From the NCBI RefSeq assembly GCF_001591965.1, contig NZ_BCVX01000008.1:124001-188000 (forward strand): a stretch of DNA of 64,000 nt. The letters run 5' to 3'. The notes under the pieces are model-generated. The model had not been told where the DNA came from. It searched no databases and saw only the letters and a list, made by a program, of their open reading frames with translations. The stretch comes from Lysinibacillus odysseyi 34hs-1 = NBRC 100172. GTDB taxonomy: Bacteria; Bacillota; Bacilli; Bacillales_A; Planococcaceae. Made by a program: the position numbers and the translations under genes. Below are positions 34,812 through 43,543 of the stretch, one piece after another (within the stretch, counting starts at the first letter, position 1; each line of letters begins with the position of its first letter).

Positions 34812-35051
34812 TTACCTTTTATTGCCTATAAATGTAATATCCCCTCTCCCGATTTCTTTACTTCTGGAATAGAAATCATTTTTTATATACAACATTTTAA
34901 GAAGAACAGTATAAAAGATACAGAAAAGAAATATAGAGCCATCCTCCCTTTGCATTGCAAGCTCTTTTACCAATAAATTATCCCTGATTTTCCACCGTAC
35001 TTTTCCGTTCTTTTCTCCTAATTTAAATACAATATCCCTTCCATTCTGCAT
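34812..35051 (-). CDS. Possible small protein, 79 residues
   Basis: The ATG at 35051 is preceded by AAAGGTG and by TATACT at 35085-35080. The product begins MQNGRDIVFKLGEKNGKVRW, then RDNLLVKELAMQREDG, and has one hydrophobic stretch (SIFLFCIFYTVLLKMLYI). The first half looks like a folded protein; the second could be chance. I do not recognise it. Confidence 0.4.
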   Translation of the reverse strand: MQNGRDIVFKLGEKNGKVRWKIRDNLLVKELAMQREDGSIFLFCIFYTVLLKMLYIKNDFYSRSKEIGRGDITFIGNKR

Positions 35052-35092
35052 AGGACACCTTTGTTAATTTAAAAAGATAAGTATACTGCACT

Positions 35093-35104
35093 CCCTTATA
35101 AGGG
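35093..35104. promoter_or_regulatory. 12-bp perfect palindrome
   Basis: CCCTTATAAGGG lies about 8 bases upstream of a TATACT on the minus strand, in the place of a repressor site for the small gene at 34812-35051. Confidence 0.35.
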
Positions 35105-35275
35105 TATAAATTTCTTATTACCATTTTAATATCTTTTCTTCTTTTTTTTTGAAAGCAATGATAAAAGTCCTTCTTCAAATTACTATCAAAATATTAATAG
35201 TAGTTTAATAGTGACTATGAGACTGATATTACCTATAATATTCTTATACATTTACAATTCAAGGAGATATTATTC

Positions 35276-37288
35276 ATGAGTCCACTACAAATGTACCAAA
35301 TGAATAACGAACTATTAGAGCAGACTCCTTTCCCATCTTTTATCATAAGTCGTCAAGGGAAAGTACTGAAATGGAGTGCACTAGGTCGTCATTATTTTGG
35401 TTATGAGGCAGATGATTTTATAAAAGGTTCTGTAAGCGATTACTTGTTCGCTTCATTACCAAAAGATGTGCAGGAAGCAATTTTTACTAGTGAACAATCC
35501 ATCCAGTTCAATCACCTGCACCTGCTATCAAAAAAAGAGGAGCTAATAGAAGCCTCCCTGCTGACAAGACCATGTCGATACAATGAAGAAGAGGCAATTT
35601 TTGTCATGACAGTTCCCCAACAGGACGTTGTGACGGCAGATGATCAGCAGCAGGAGCTTATCAATTTACAAAACGGGATCCAGTCTTCTTTTATGACTGT
35701 CACACTGGATTACGAAGGATTCATTATTGGCTGTAACCAGCAATTTTTAAAAGCAAGCCATTGGACGCCAAAACGTGTACTCGGCAAGACTTTTTGGAAG
35801 CTGTTCCCTGAGAATGAGGAAAGCGCAAAGCTTACACAGACAATTTGGAGAACAATGAATAATGGACATATATGGCAGGGAGAAGTAGAGAAGGCAACAA
35901 AGGACGGCCAAACTTATTGGGTGCATTTGACGGCTATTCCGACCCTTGGGCTAACGAAGGAGAAAACTCGCTTCACCCTTATTGAAAAAGATATTACAAA
36001 AGATAAAATTATTCAGCTGCAGCTCGAAAAAATCGCTTATATTGATACAGAAACGGGTTTGATGAATATCCATCGCCTTGAGAAAATCATTAACGACATG
36101 ATCGGGGCAAAACGGCATTTTTCTTTCGTTTACTTAAGCATTGATAAATTTTACACATTAAAAGACCTGCACGAAAGTGAGATAGACAGCGGACTTATTG
36201 TAGAATTTACAAAACGCATGAAAATGTACTTCCAGGACAGTACGATGGCACGTATTAACGAGCATGAATTTGTTGTCATCACTCCGCTGCCTGAATGGTT
36301 TACCCAGGGATTCCTGACGTATTTGCAGCAACATCCAATCTATAACCAGAATGTAGCCGTACCGCTTTCTGTAAGCGGGGGGATTACACGTTATCCAGAA
36401 GACCAATCGACATTCACACAGCTGATGAAGGCTTCTCTTGCAACGATTGCTTCTGTCCGGGAAGCTGGGGGCGACAGTATCGTTTCCTTATCAAAAACAA
36501 CGCATAAGGCTCTAAACCGTAAAGCTGTAATTGAGAAACGTCTGCTTTTGGCTTTAGACCAAAAGAACTTAAAAGTTTTATATCAGCCGCAATTGGATTT
36601 AAAAACAGGCAACATAACAGCCGTTGAAGCGCTTGTTCGTTGGGAAGATGAGGAAATAGGTGTTGTGGCACCAGATGAATTGATTCCGATCGCCGAAGAA
36701 ACCGGCTTAATCAACCGTATCGGCTCCTTCATGCTGGAGCGTGCCTGTGAACAGGCTGTAGAGTGGCGTAATGCCGGTATCAACCTAAAGGTAAGCATTA
36801 ACTCTTCGGTACGTGAATTCCGGGATAAAAATATGGCAAAATCCATTTTGGATACACTGGCGAAAACAAATTGTCCGCCTAGCCTGCTTCAAATTGAAAT
36901 CACGGAGAAGTTTGCATTAGAGGCTGAAGCAGAAACATCCATTATTAAGCAAATGCGCCAACTAGAAAATGAAGGTATTACCTTTGCGCTAGATGACTTC
37001 GGTACAGGTTATGCTTCCTTCCGCTATATGCAGCTGCTGCCAATTGAAATCTTGAAAATCGACCAAACGTTCATCAGCTCCCTGCTGCAGTCTGAAAAAA
37101 CGCAGCGTTTAATTGATGGTATGGTGAAATTCGGAAAATCGATGAACTTAACTGTATTAGCAGAGGGCGTTGAAATCGAGGAACAAAAAGATTTACTGAA
37201 AAGCTACGGCTGCGATAGTATCCAAGGTTATTATATCAGCAGACCTGTAGAGCCTAAGGAAATCGAATATATGTATAGTGGAAAATAA
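35276..37288 (+). CDS. PAS-PAS-GGDEF(degenerate)-EAL cyclic-di-GMP phosphodiesterase
   Basis: A 670-residue cytosolic protein. Two PAS domains come first (about 10-110 and 130-250). The GGDEF domain (about 255-405) is degenerate: the motif reads INEHEFVVI, so no cyclase activity. The EAL domain (about 420-665) has its motifs: VEALVRW, NSSVREF, IEITE, LDDFGTGYASF, ILKIDQTFI and QGYYISRP, so it should hydrolyse cyclic di-GMP. AAGGAGA precedes the ATG, and TATAAT at 35234-35239 is the likely -10 box. The other c-di-GMP protein of this window is the TPR-GGDEF cyclase. Confidence 0.9.
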   Translation: MSPLQMYQMNNELLEQTPFPSFIISRQGKVLKWSALGRHYFGYEADDFIKGSVSDYLFASLPKDVQEAIFTSEQSIQFNHLHLLSKKEELIEASLLTRPCRYNEEEAIFVMTVPQQDVVTADDQQQELINLQNGIQSSFMTVTLDYEGFIIGCNQQFLKASHWTPKRVLGKTFWKLFPENEESAKLTQTIWRTMNNGHIWQGEVEKATKDGQTYWVHLTAIPTLGLTKEKTRFTLIEKDITKDKIIQLQLEKIAYIDTETGLMNIHRLEKIINDMIGAKRHFSFVYLSIDKFYTLKDLHESEIDSGLIVEFTKRMKMYFQDSTMARINEHEFVVITPLPEWFTQGFLTYLQQHPIYNQNVAVPLSVSGGITRYPEDQSTFTQLMKASLATIASVREAGGDSIVSLSKTTHKALNRKAVIEKRLLLALDQKNLKVLYQPQLDLKTGNITAVEALVRWEDEEIGVVAPDELIPIAEETGLINRIGSFMLERACEQAVEWRNAGINLKVSINSSVREFRDKNMAKSILDTLAKTNCPPSLLQIEITEKFALEAEAETSIIKQMRQLENEGITFALDDFGTGYASFRYMQLLPIEILKIDQTFISSLLQSEKTQRLIDGMVKFGKSMNLTVLAEGVEIEEQKDLLKSYGCDSIQGYYISRPVEPKEIEYMYSGK

Positions 37289-37415
37289 CCGAGGATCATC
37301 TTCAGATAATTCATCATTTGATGCGCCACGCAATGCTATAGTCTGTAATTAGGCAAATAGCTTGTTTTCAGTAAAACTAAACCCGCTCATCTTTTTACCG
37401 ATGCAGCGGGTTTTC

Positions 37416-37904
37416 TTATTTTAATTTTGTTGCTTTCTTCTCTTTAACAAATGATTGGATGGATGTACGTCCTCTATTCATAAAGCGGAACATCAGCTGC
37501 ATGATGACTTCAGCAAAAACGAGGCCCATCGCAATAGCGCCTGAAATTAAAAAGGCACGCATCCCGTATTCCATCCCTGTTAAATAATCCACCTCAACAA
37601 TATGACGCATCGCATTATAAGCAATACCACCGGGTACAAGCGGAATAATGCCGGAGACGCTGAATACAATCATCGGCATCCGGAATTGTCTAGCGTAAAT
37701 ATGCGCTACGATGGCTACGACAAAAGCACCTAAAAAAGAGGCATGCACTTCATATACACCATTTTGAGATAATAAGGAGTAAATTATCCATCCTACTGCT
37801 CCTACAATACCACACCATGGAATGGCTTTAATGGGTGCATTGAAAATGACGCCAAAGCAGGCTGTTGCCACAAAGCTAAGCCCTATTTGTAAAAAAGTTT
37901 CCAT
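37416..37904 (-). CDS. ThrE-type threonine/serine exporter, C-terminal-half subunit
   Basis: A 162-residue protein with five helices of the ThrE_2 (DUF3815/YjjB) type. A typical segment is SGIIPLVPGGIAYNAMRHIVEVDY near 84-107. Together with the upstream DUF1212 protein it makes the equivalent of a full ThrE exporter of threonine and serine. AGGGGACG precedes the ATG. The two genes are separated by 207 bases that can form a strong stem-loop, an unusual spacing for this pair. Confidence 0.85.
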   Translation of the reverse strand: METFLQIGLSFVATACFGVIFNAPIKAIPWCGIVGAVGWIIYSLLSQNGVYEVHASFLGAFVVAIVAHIYARQFRMPMIVFSVSGIIPLVPGGIAYNAMRHIVEVDYLTGMEYGMRAFLISGAIAMGLVFAEVIMQLMFRFMNRGRTSIQSFVKEKKATKLK

Positions 37905-38029
37905 ATTGACGTCCCCTCCATCTATTATGTATCGATATTGTTATACCTGTATGAAGCTTCGCCCTTACGCTGACAGCACACATGTCGGTTAGCTGATACT
38001 ATACAGCAGCCAGCCTAAATCACCTTTTC

Positions 38030-38109
38030 GGATAACCGCCTGAGCCTGCAGTTTTTACAGGCATACCGGTTACCCGCTGAAGTGAGTCCTCTGCCCATTT
38101 GCCACTTCA
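38030..38109 (-). other. Structured RNA candidate between the two ThrE genes
   Basis: On the minus strand TGAAGTG/CACTTCA (38109-38078) forms a first hairpin. GGGTAACCG (38075-38067) can then pair with CGGTTATCC (38038-38030), with an inner GCCTG/CAGGC stem. No T-run follows, so it is not a simple terminator. It could be an mRNA-processing or regulatory element. Confidence 0.4.
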
Positions 38110-38111
38110 AG

Positions 38112-38858
38112 TTAAAAAGATAGCACAAGAGCGATTCCCGCTCCTATCGCAAAGGCCGTCAGAAATGCTTCTACACCTTTCCCCATACCTGCCATAAAAT
38201 GCCCTGCCATTAAATCACGGACTGCATTCGTCATAAGTAAGCCAGGTACGAGAGGCATGACTCCCCCAATAATAATGCGGTCTAAATCTTGTCCAACTTC
38301 AAATTTCACCGCTAAGAAAGCGATGATTCCTATTACCAGCGCTGCCAAAAACTCCGAGAAGAATTTCACCCTTGTCTTTGCATGAACAACGGTTACAACA
38401 TACAAGCCGACACCGCCAGCCACAAAGACTGCCGGTACATCTAGCCAAGAGCCTTTCAATAAGATGATGAAGCAGCTGCTGGCAATAGATGCTGCCAATA
38501 CTTGAAGTAAAATCGGCAAAAAGTAATTAGTTTTTTGTATTTTCTGTAACTCGTCATAAGCTTGTTCCAATGTTATGATGTGAGATGTAAGTTTTCTAGA
38601 TACATTATTTACAAGTGCTATTTTATGCAAGTCTGTGACCCTTGTAGAAATGGATGTGATTCTCGTAGGCTGGGTCCTTCCGAGGGAGAAAATAATCCCC
38701 GTTGGCGTTACATAGCTTTGCGAGTTTTCCATGTTTTGAGAGTGCGCCATACGCAGCATTGTATCTTCTACCCGATATGTTTCGGCCCCGCTTTCCATCA
38801 TAATGCGGCCTGCAAGCAAAATACAGTCGATTGCCAATTCATTATCATATATGTTCAT
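38112..38858 (-). CDS. ThrE-type threonine/serine exporter, N-terminal-half subunit
   Basis: A 248-residue protein of the DUF1212/YjjP type. A cytosolic N-terminal domain (ILLAGRIMMESGAETYRVEDTM near 12-33) is followed by five membrane helices from about residue 115 to the end, with GGVMPLVPGLLMTNAVRDLMAGH near 198-220. It partners with the smaller membrane protein encoded downstream. The start ATG at 38858 is followed by NIYDNELAIDC. It diverges from the polysaccharide deacetylase gene. Confidence 0.85.
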   Translation of the reverse strand: MNIYDNELAIDCILLAGRIMMESGAETYRVEDTMLRMAHSQNMENSQSYVTPTGIIFSLGRTQPTRITSISTRVTDLHKIALVNNVSRKLTSHIITLEQAYDELQKIQKTNYFLPILLQVLAASIASSCFIILLKGSWLDVPAVFVAGGVGLYVVTVVHAKTRVKFFSEFLAALVIGIIAFLAVKFEVGQDLDRIIIGGVMPLVPGLLMTNAVRDLMAGHFMAGMGKGVEAFLTAFAIGAGIALVLSF

Positions 38859-38975
38859 CTGGAAATGGAACCCCCCTTTTGGATAGACACATCTTAACGA
38901 ATAAATGAAAAAACCTCAACTTCTTTTTTATAAATCCCATGGATATTGACAGTAATAGAAAGGAGCGCATACATC

Positions 38976-40385
38976 ATGGAGCATATACCTGGAAGAAGGC
39001 GCAATCCTTGGATTGACTTTGCATTAATTACTTTTATATTAGCATTGACTGGTGCTATTGTTTTTTTCATCACTTCAGAAGACGGGAAAGCATTTTCTCA
39101 CTCCCAGAAAACAGCTGCCGGATCCCCGATTGATTCAACGGTAACGAAAGAATCTTCCACTTTCCCGGAAGTTCTTGTGGTGACAGAAAAATCAACTGAA
39201 CGCAGTGTACCCTTTTTCATCCAGTATCCACAAATAGAAGATGAAAAATTCAATACGATCATAGAAGATTACATACAAAAATCAAAAAAATCCTATATAA
39301 ACGATATGCTTAAAAGTAAAAATAAAGACGGGAATACTTCTCCGCCAGCCGCGCTTACAATCCAATTGGATACATATCAGCACAATGGCAAATATTTTTC
39401 CTTCGTTTTTACCGAGCATATTTCCAAAAATGATAAAGACATAAAGACAAACATAAAAACCATTTTTTATGATAAGGAGAACGCTAGAACTATAGATATC
39501 CGGACGTTGCTCGGAGAAGATATAAATAGTCTGGAAACACTCTCCCACCATATACGGACTCGATTAAAAACCAGTCCCACTTCACGTAGGAGCATCTGGC
39601 CGGATAAAGTGGACCTTGCAACAGAGCCTCGTTGGGTCTTATTTGACCAATTTGCTATTTCTCATAATGAGCTCATCATATACTTTGATGCAGGGATGAT
39701 TGCCCCTGCCAAAGTGGGCCCTCTTTCAATCAATGTATCGTTGTCATTTTTGAATCCGCTCCTTGCCTCCGACTTTCAGCAGCCAATTGGAACAACAGAG
39801 ACACCTCCTGCTAGTCAGGGAAACGAGCAGAAGCGGGTAGCACTCACTTTTGATGATGGCCCGCATCCTGAAGTAACGCTTCAAATTTTGCAATGTTTAG
39901 AGCGTTATCACGCGAAAGCAACATTCTTTATGCTTGGGAACCGCGTTCAGCATTACCCGGATATTGCCCGGAAAGTGAAGGATGCAGGTCATGAATTAGG
40001 GAATCATACATGGAGCCATCCTGTGCTTACTAAACTAACAGCGGCTCAAGTTATGAATGAATTTGCAACAACTGAAGAGGCAATTTTTAATGCCACCGGT
40101 CAAGAGGCCACTGTATTTCGTCCTCCTTACGGTGCAACAAATGAAGCAATTGAACAGAATCTTCCGCGTGACGGTATTCTTTGGTCGATTGATACATTAG
40201 ATTGGAAACATAAAAATGCTGATAAAGTAGTTGCAATGGTAAAACAGCAAATACATAATAATGCCATTATCCTTATGCACGATATCCATCAATCAACTGC
40301 TGATGCGCTTCCTGCAGTTCTTGAGTTCTTATCAAAAGAAGGCTATGAATTCGTAACTGTAAGCGAAATACTGCCCTATCATTAA
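38976..40385 (+). CDS. Membrane-anchored polysaccharide deacetylase
   Basis: A 469-residue protein. An N-terminal signal anchor (about 12-32) is followed by an extracytoplasmic DUF4163/DUF3298-like region (about 60-265) and a NodB deacetylase domain (about 285-469). Catalytic motifs are LTFDDGPHPE, GNHTWSHP (zinc histidines), FRPPYGA and LMHDIHQ. It likely deacetylates peptidoglycan or another wall glycan, as PgdA-type enzymes do. I chose the ATG at 38976, 10 bases after AAAGGAG; an upstream in-frame start lies before that site. Confidence 0.88.
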   Translation: MEHIPGRRRNPWIDFALITFILALTGAIVFFITSEDGKAFSHSQKTAAGSPIDSTVTKESSTFPEVLVVTEKSTERSVPFFIQYPQIEDEKFNTIIEDYIQKSKKSYINDMLKSKNKDGNTSPPAALTIQLDTYQHNGKYFSFVFTEHISKNDKDIKTNIKTIFYDKENARTIDIRTLLGEDINSLETLSHHIRTRLKTSPTSRRSIWPDKVDLATEPRWVLFDQFAISHNELIIYFDAGMIAPAKVGPLSINVSLSFLNPLLASDFQQPIGTTETPPASQGNEQKRVALTFDDGPHPEVTLQILQCLERYHAKATFFMLGNRVQHYPDIARKVKDAGHELGNHTWSHPVLTKLTAAQVMNEFATTEEAIFNATGQEATVFRPPYGATNEAIEQNLPRDGILWSIDTLDWKHKNADKVVAMVKQQIHNNAIILMHDIHQSTADALPAVLEFLSKEGYEFVTVSEILPYH

Positions 40386-40494
40386 CCATTCCCACAAATG
40401 AAGAAATGGCAAACTTCCTATAGCAGTCCTTTGCCACTTCGCAAAAGTATCGCCTTTTCACTACCTTATAAACTGTTTCAATAAATTAGAAAAG

Positions 40495-40529
40495 GCTGTG
40501 TTAAAAGCTAATGTAGCTTTTAACACAGC
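40495..40529 (+). terminator. Terminator downstream of the deacetylase gene
   Basis: A perfect 16-bp stem, GCTGTGTTAAAAGCTA with TAGCTTTTAACACAGC, over a 3-base loop. No strong T-run follows (ATTCCCC). The stem is related to the terminator at 4844. Confidence 0.7.
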
Positions 40530-40547
40530 TATTCCCCGCAATATACG

Positions 40548-40578
40548 TGCGGACGTATCAATATGTCATTATTCCGCA
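40548..40578. repeat. Small dyad repeat, copy C
   Basis: An outer perfect stem TGCGGA/TCCGCA encloses GACGTAT-CA-ATATGTC. It shares the ATCAATATG core and layout with copies A and B near 5 kb. It begins 19 bases after a GGCTGTGTTAAAAG-type hairpin, as copy A begins 38 bases after its own. Confidence 0.55.
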
Positions 40579-40579
40579 A

Positions 40580-40616
40580 AGGAGGTGTCCCAGAGAAAAC
40601 TTTCCGGACACCTCCT
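40580..40616. terminator. Hairpin at the end of the beta-propeller gene
   Basis: AGGAGGTGTCC and GGACACCTCCT form a perfect 11-bp stem right after the stop codon at 40620. The minus-strand T-run is short (CCTTTG), so terminator strength is uncertain; on the plus strand GTTTTATTTC follows. Confidence 0.65.
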
Positions 40617-40619
40617 GTT

Positions 40620-42701
40620 TTATTTCAATTTTACTGTTTTCAGCTTGTCAAATGTTGTTCGGTGATAGGACTCAATTTTAGACGGTGAGATCGCATACAT
40701 TGTATCCCCGACATACAGTAACCGCTGCACGCTTGTATTCCATTCCTCATATTGTTCCCCTTGTGCCTTTGTGATTAAATCTCCGGCAAGATCAATACCG
40801 TCAGAAGTAATACGGTAGATAAGGGCGCCGCCACCCATATATTGTTCTTTATTATAAAGGACAACAGGGAATCCATAAAAGTTATTTTTCTTGTCGCGAT
40901 ACAAAGCTTTATGGTCGTGCTGTACATCTGAATATGTCCCTCGTCCACCGATAATCTCACTGTCTACTTCTTTTGGCTTTGAAACATCGCTTACATCAAA
41001 CAGCGATACCTTCATTCCCATCGTATAAACGATCGGCTGCTTCGTATATGCATCCGGCTCTACTTTTGTATCGTAGCCGATTCCAATAAGATGCGTCTCA
41101 TCGAGTGGATGCAGGTAATTACTGAAGCCCGGAATTTTCAATTCACCAAGCACTTTAGGAGCTTTAGGATTTGCTACGTCGATGATAAAGAGAGGGTCTG
41201 TTTCTTTAAATGTAACGATATACGCCTTCTCTCCCATAAATCGGACAGAGTAAATCTTTTCCCCCCGGGCTAAATCCGTCAGCTTTCCAACCTCTTGTAG
41301 ATTTGCGTCCAAAACGAACAGATGATTATTGGAATTCGCCCCCTGCATCGAGGCCTGCCCTGTCGTAGTAGCGATACGGAAGTATCCATTATACTCATCC
41401 ATAGAAAACTGGTTAACGAGTGATCCCTCAACTGTTGTCCGGGCAGTCATGTCGATAGAAGTACCATTAATGGTGAACTTATATAACTCTGTATCATTGT
41501 TCCACATCGGCATAATCGATGTTTCCCCTATAGAATACTGTATCGCTCCTAAAGATGTATAGGACGGCGCCGCCATATAAATCGCTTTTTCTGACATATA
41601 CAACGATGAGCCTGCGCCTACAAATGTCTCTACTACAAATTCGCCCTTTTTGCCCTTACGCAGATCAAGTGCTGAAACAATGGCGTAATTTGCCTCCCTG
41701 CTTCCCGGAAAAATATGGATAGTATCGAGCGGTGCACGCGTCATTTCCTTTTTACTTGAATCGAATAGTCGCGGTCTTAAATCCAGCTCTTTCTCTTCCT
41801 GCAGCAGCCAATAGTTTGGACTGCTGTTTGTTACCATATATAAAATGCCATTATATTCCCGTATGCCGACCGCATATCCTTCCTGACCTACTTCCCGGAT
41901 AAGCTGCGGCTTTGCGGCATCAGAAACGTCATAGACTGCGACCTGCGTCATGCTTGTTCCAGAATAATAACCTCTTTTTCTTTTTTCCTCCACATATTTA
42001 TCATAAAATACGAGCAGTTTTCCTTCATGCAAAAGAAGCTTCGATGGATAGGCTTCCTGCAGACCGATTTTACTCGCTATCTCCATCTTTTTTGCATCCG
42101 TAATAAAGATGCTTTGATCATTAATCGAATAAATATATTTTCCATCTGTAACAGCAATATCTCCTTCTTCAATACCTTCAACCTGATTGTTTGTACCGGA
42201 AGAGGAGCCTGCTGTGTCATTGCTGACCATAGAATCAGACTTTTCTTCCTCTATTTGGACGTAAGAGTTATTGCCCTCATTTAATACTGCTTGGAAATAA
42301 TCCTGTAAATCCTTTTCAGACTTAATGGCCTGCAATTCTTTTACTACTGAAAAAGAAATCGTTATATCGGAGGAAGCCTTCTTCTTAAACGCCGTCTTTT
42401 TTATATGAAGAGTATAGGAACCTTCTGTCAGTTTTTTTATGACAAGTGTCTTATTATCCTCTTCCAGAGAAATAAAAGGACTTACCTTTTTCCCCTTCTC
42501 ACCTAACACATAAATCTCGCCATTTGAAATACTTGCTTTCTTAAGCTGTCTATCGAAGCTTGCATAAAAACCCTGATCCTCAAAAACAATCGATGAGGCG
42601 TACGCATGAGGCTGCGGACTAAAGAAATAAGCAACCCCAAACAAGAGCACCGCTGCCAATGCTAATATTCCACTAATTTTTAACTTCTTTTTTTCTTTCA
42701 T
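40620..42701 (-). CDS. Secreted beta-propeller-domain protein
   Basis: A 693-residue protein with a single N-terminal membrane segment (about 7-27, signal peptide or anchor). An Ig-like/SbsA-type domain (about 35-125) follows, ending near KKASSDITISFSVVKEL. A large beta-propeller of the Beta_propel family fills about 170-690, with repeated blades such as VEGIEEGDIAVTDGKYIYS, KLLLHEGKLLVFYDKYVEE, YSVRFMGEKAYIVTFKETDP and LKIPGFSNYLHPLDETHLIG. The family is surface-located and uncharacterised. It is a single gene. Confidence 0.8.
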   Translation of the reverse strand: MKEKKKLKISGILALAAVLLFGVAYFFSPQPHAYASSIVFEDQGFYASFDRQLKKASISNGEIYVLGEKGKKVSPFISLEEDNKTLVIKKLTEGSYTLHIKKTAFKKKASSDITISFSVVKELQAIKSEKDLQDYFQAVLNEGNNSYVQIEEEKSDSMVSNDTAGSSSGTNNQVEGIEEGDIAVTDGKYIYSINDQSIFITDAKKMEIASKIGLQEAYPSKLLLHEGKLLVFYDKYVEEKRKRGYYSGTSMTQVAVYDVSDAAKPQLIREVGQEGYAVGIREYNGILYMVTNSSPNYWLLQEEKELDLRPRLFDSSKKEMTRAPLDTIHIFPGSREANYAIVSALDLRKGKKGEFVVETFVGAGSSLYMSEKAIYMAAPSYTSLGAIQYSIGETSIMPMWNNDTELYKFTINGTSIDMTARTTVEGSLVNQFSMDEYNGYFRIATTTGQASMQGANSNNHLFVLDANLQEVGKLTDLARGEKIYSVRFMGEKAYIVTFKETDPLFIIDVANPKAPKVLGELKIPGFSNYLHPLDETHLIGIGYDTKVEPDAYTKQPIVYTMGMKVSLFDVSDVSKPKEVDSEIIGGRGTYSDVQHDHKALYRDKKNNFYGFPVVLYNKEQYMGGGALIYRITSDGIDLAGDLITKAQGEQYEEWNTSVQRLLYVGDTMYAISPSKIESYHRTTFDKLKTVKLK

Positions 42702-42927
42702 TCCATCCTGCCTCCCTTTTTTACAGTAGACTTACATCAGGAAAAAAAGTTACGCTTTTTCTGTATATTTTGTAAAAAGAATACAGCCTGTACACTCTCA
42801 AGAATAGGATTATTTTGGAGGATATCCTTATAGAAAGCCATGTTATAGAGAAAAGTTGGGGAATTCATGTGTATTCATTAGTCAGCTCGTCAATGACAAT
42901 GAGCTTTAAAAGGAGGAAATGACAGGA

Positions 42928-43467
42928 ATGAAGTTAACAAGCGGCAATTTATTTTTAAAAATTATTTCCAATGAAGATTTAGATTTCATTTGCCAAATCG
43001 AGTGTGACCGTGAGTTATGGCAGTACGAAGAATCGGTAGAAACGGATTTAGACACTGTATGGAGGAAGTATAGCCAAAGACTAGCGGATAAAGCAAAACC
43101 AAAAAGATACGATTTCCTCATCTGTTTATAACAGGGGGAAACGATAGAAAAAATCGGCCTAGCCCAAATCTGGAGCTATATCGATTTTAGGGAAAGTTGG
43201 GAAATCGGCTTTGCTGTACTGCCTGAATATAGCGGGAAAGGTTATGGAGGAAAAGCAGCGGAACTTCTTTTAAAATGGAGCTTTGAAGGGCTTGGCGCTC
43301 ATAAAATTGTCGGTATGTGCAACGCCCAAAACATTGCGTCTTCTTCTGTTATGGAGCGGATCGGCATGACCCGAGAAGGAATCTTTAGAGGGGAGCTGAT
43401 GTGGCGGGGGCAATGGACGGACCAATATTACTACTCTATTTTGGAAAAGGAATACACTTTAAAATAG
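42928..43467 (+). pseudogene. GNAT acetyltransferase interrupted by an in-frame TAA
   Basis: The ATG at 42928 (AGGAGG 11 bases upstream) opens a frame that encodes the start of a RimJ-type GNAT domain (LKIISNEDLDFICQIECD) and ends at TAA 43129-43131 after FLICL. The same frame continues with no stop for 111 codons: GETIEKIGLAQIWSY, then GFAVLPEYSGKGYGGKAAEL with the acetyl-CoA loop, then MERIGMTREGIFRGE, ending at 43467. The total of 180 codons is normal for this family. So one codon has become a stop. No ribosome binding site precedes the second part. Confidence 0.75.
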
Positions 43468-43497
43468 AGAAGCCTGCTTTGCAGGCTTCTCTATTTT
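43462..43497. terminator. Bidirectional terminator
   Basis: AAATAGAGAAGCCTGC and GCAGGCTTCTCTATTT form a perfect 16-bp stem over a TTT loop, with T residues on the plus side and A residues on the other. It separates the broken GNAT gene from the convergent acyl-CoA dehydrogenase operon. Confidence 0.88.
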
Positions 43498-43543
43498 TCC
43501 ACCGCCGCTGTTTAGTAAATAGTTATGGCTTCTATACAATCTG

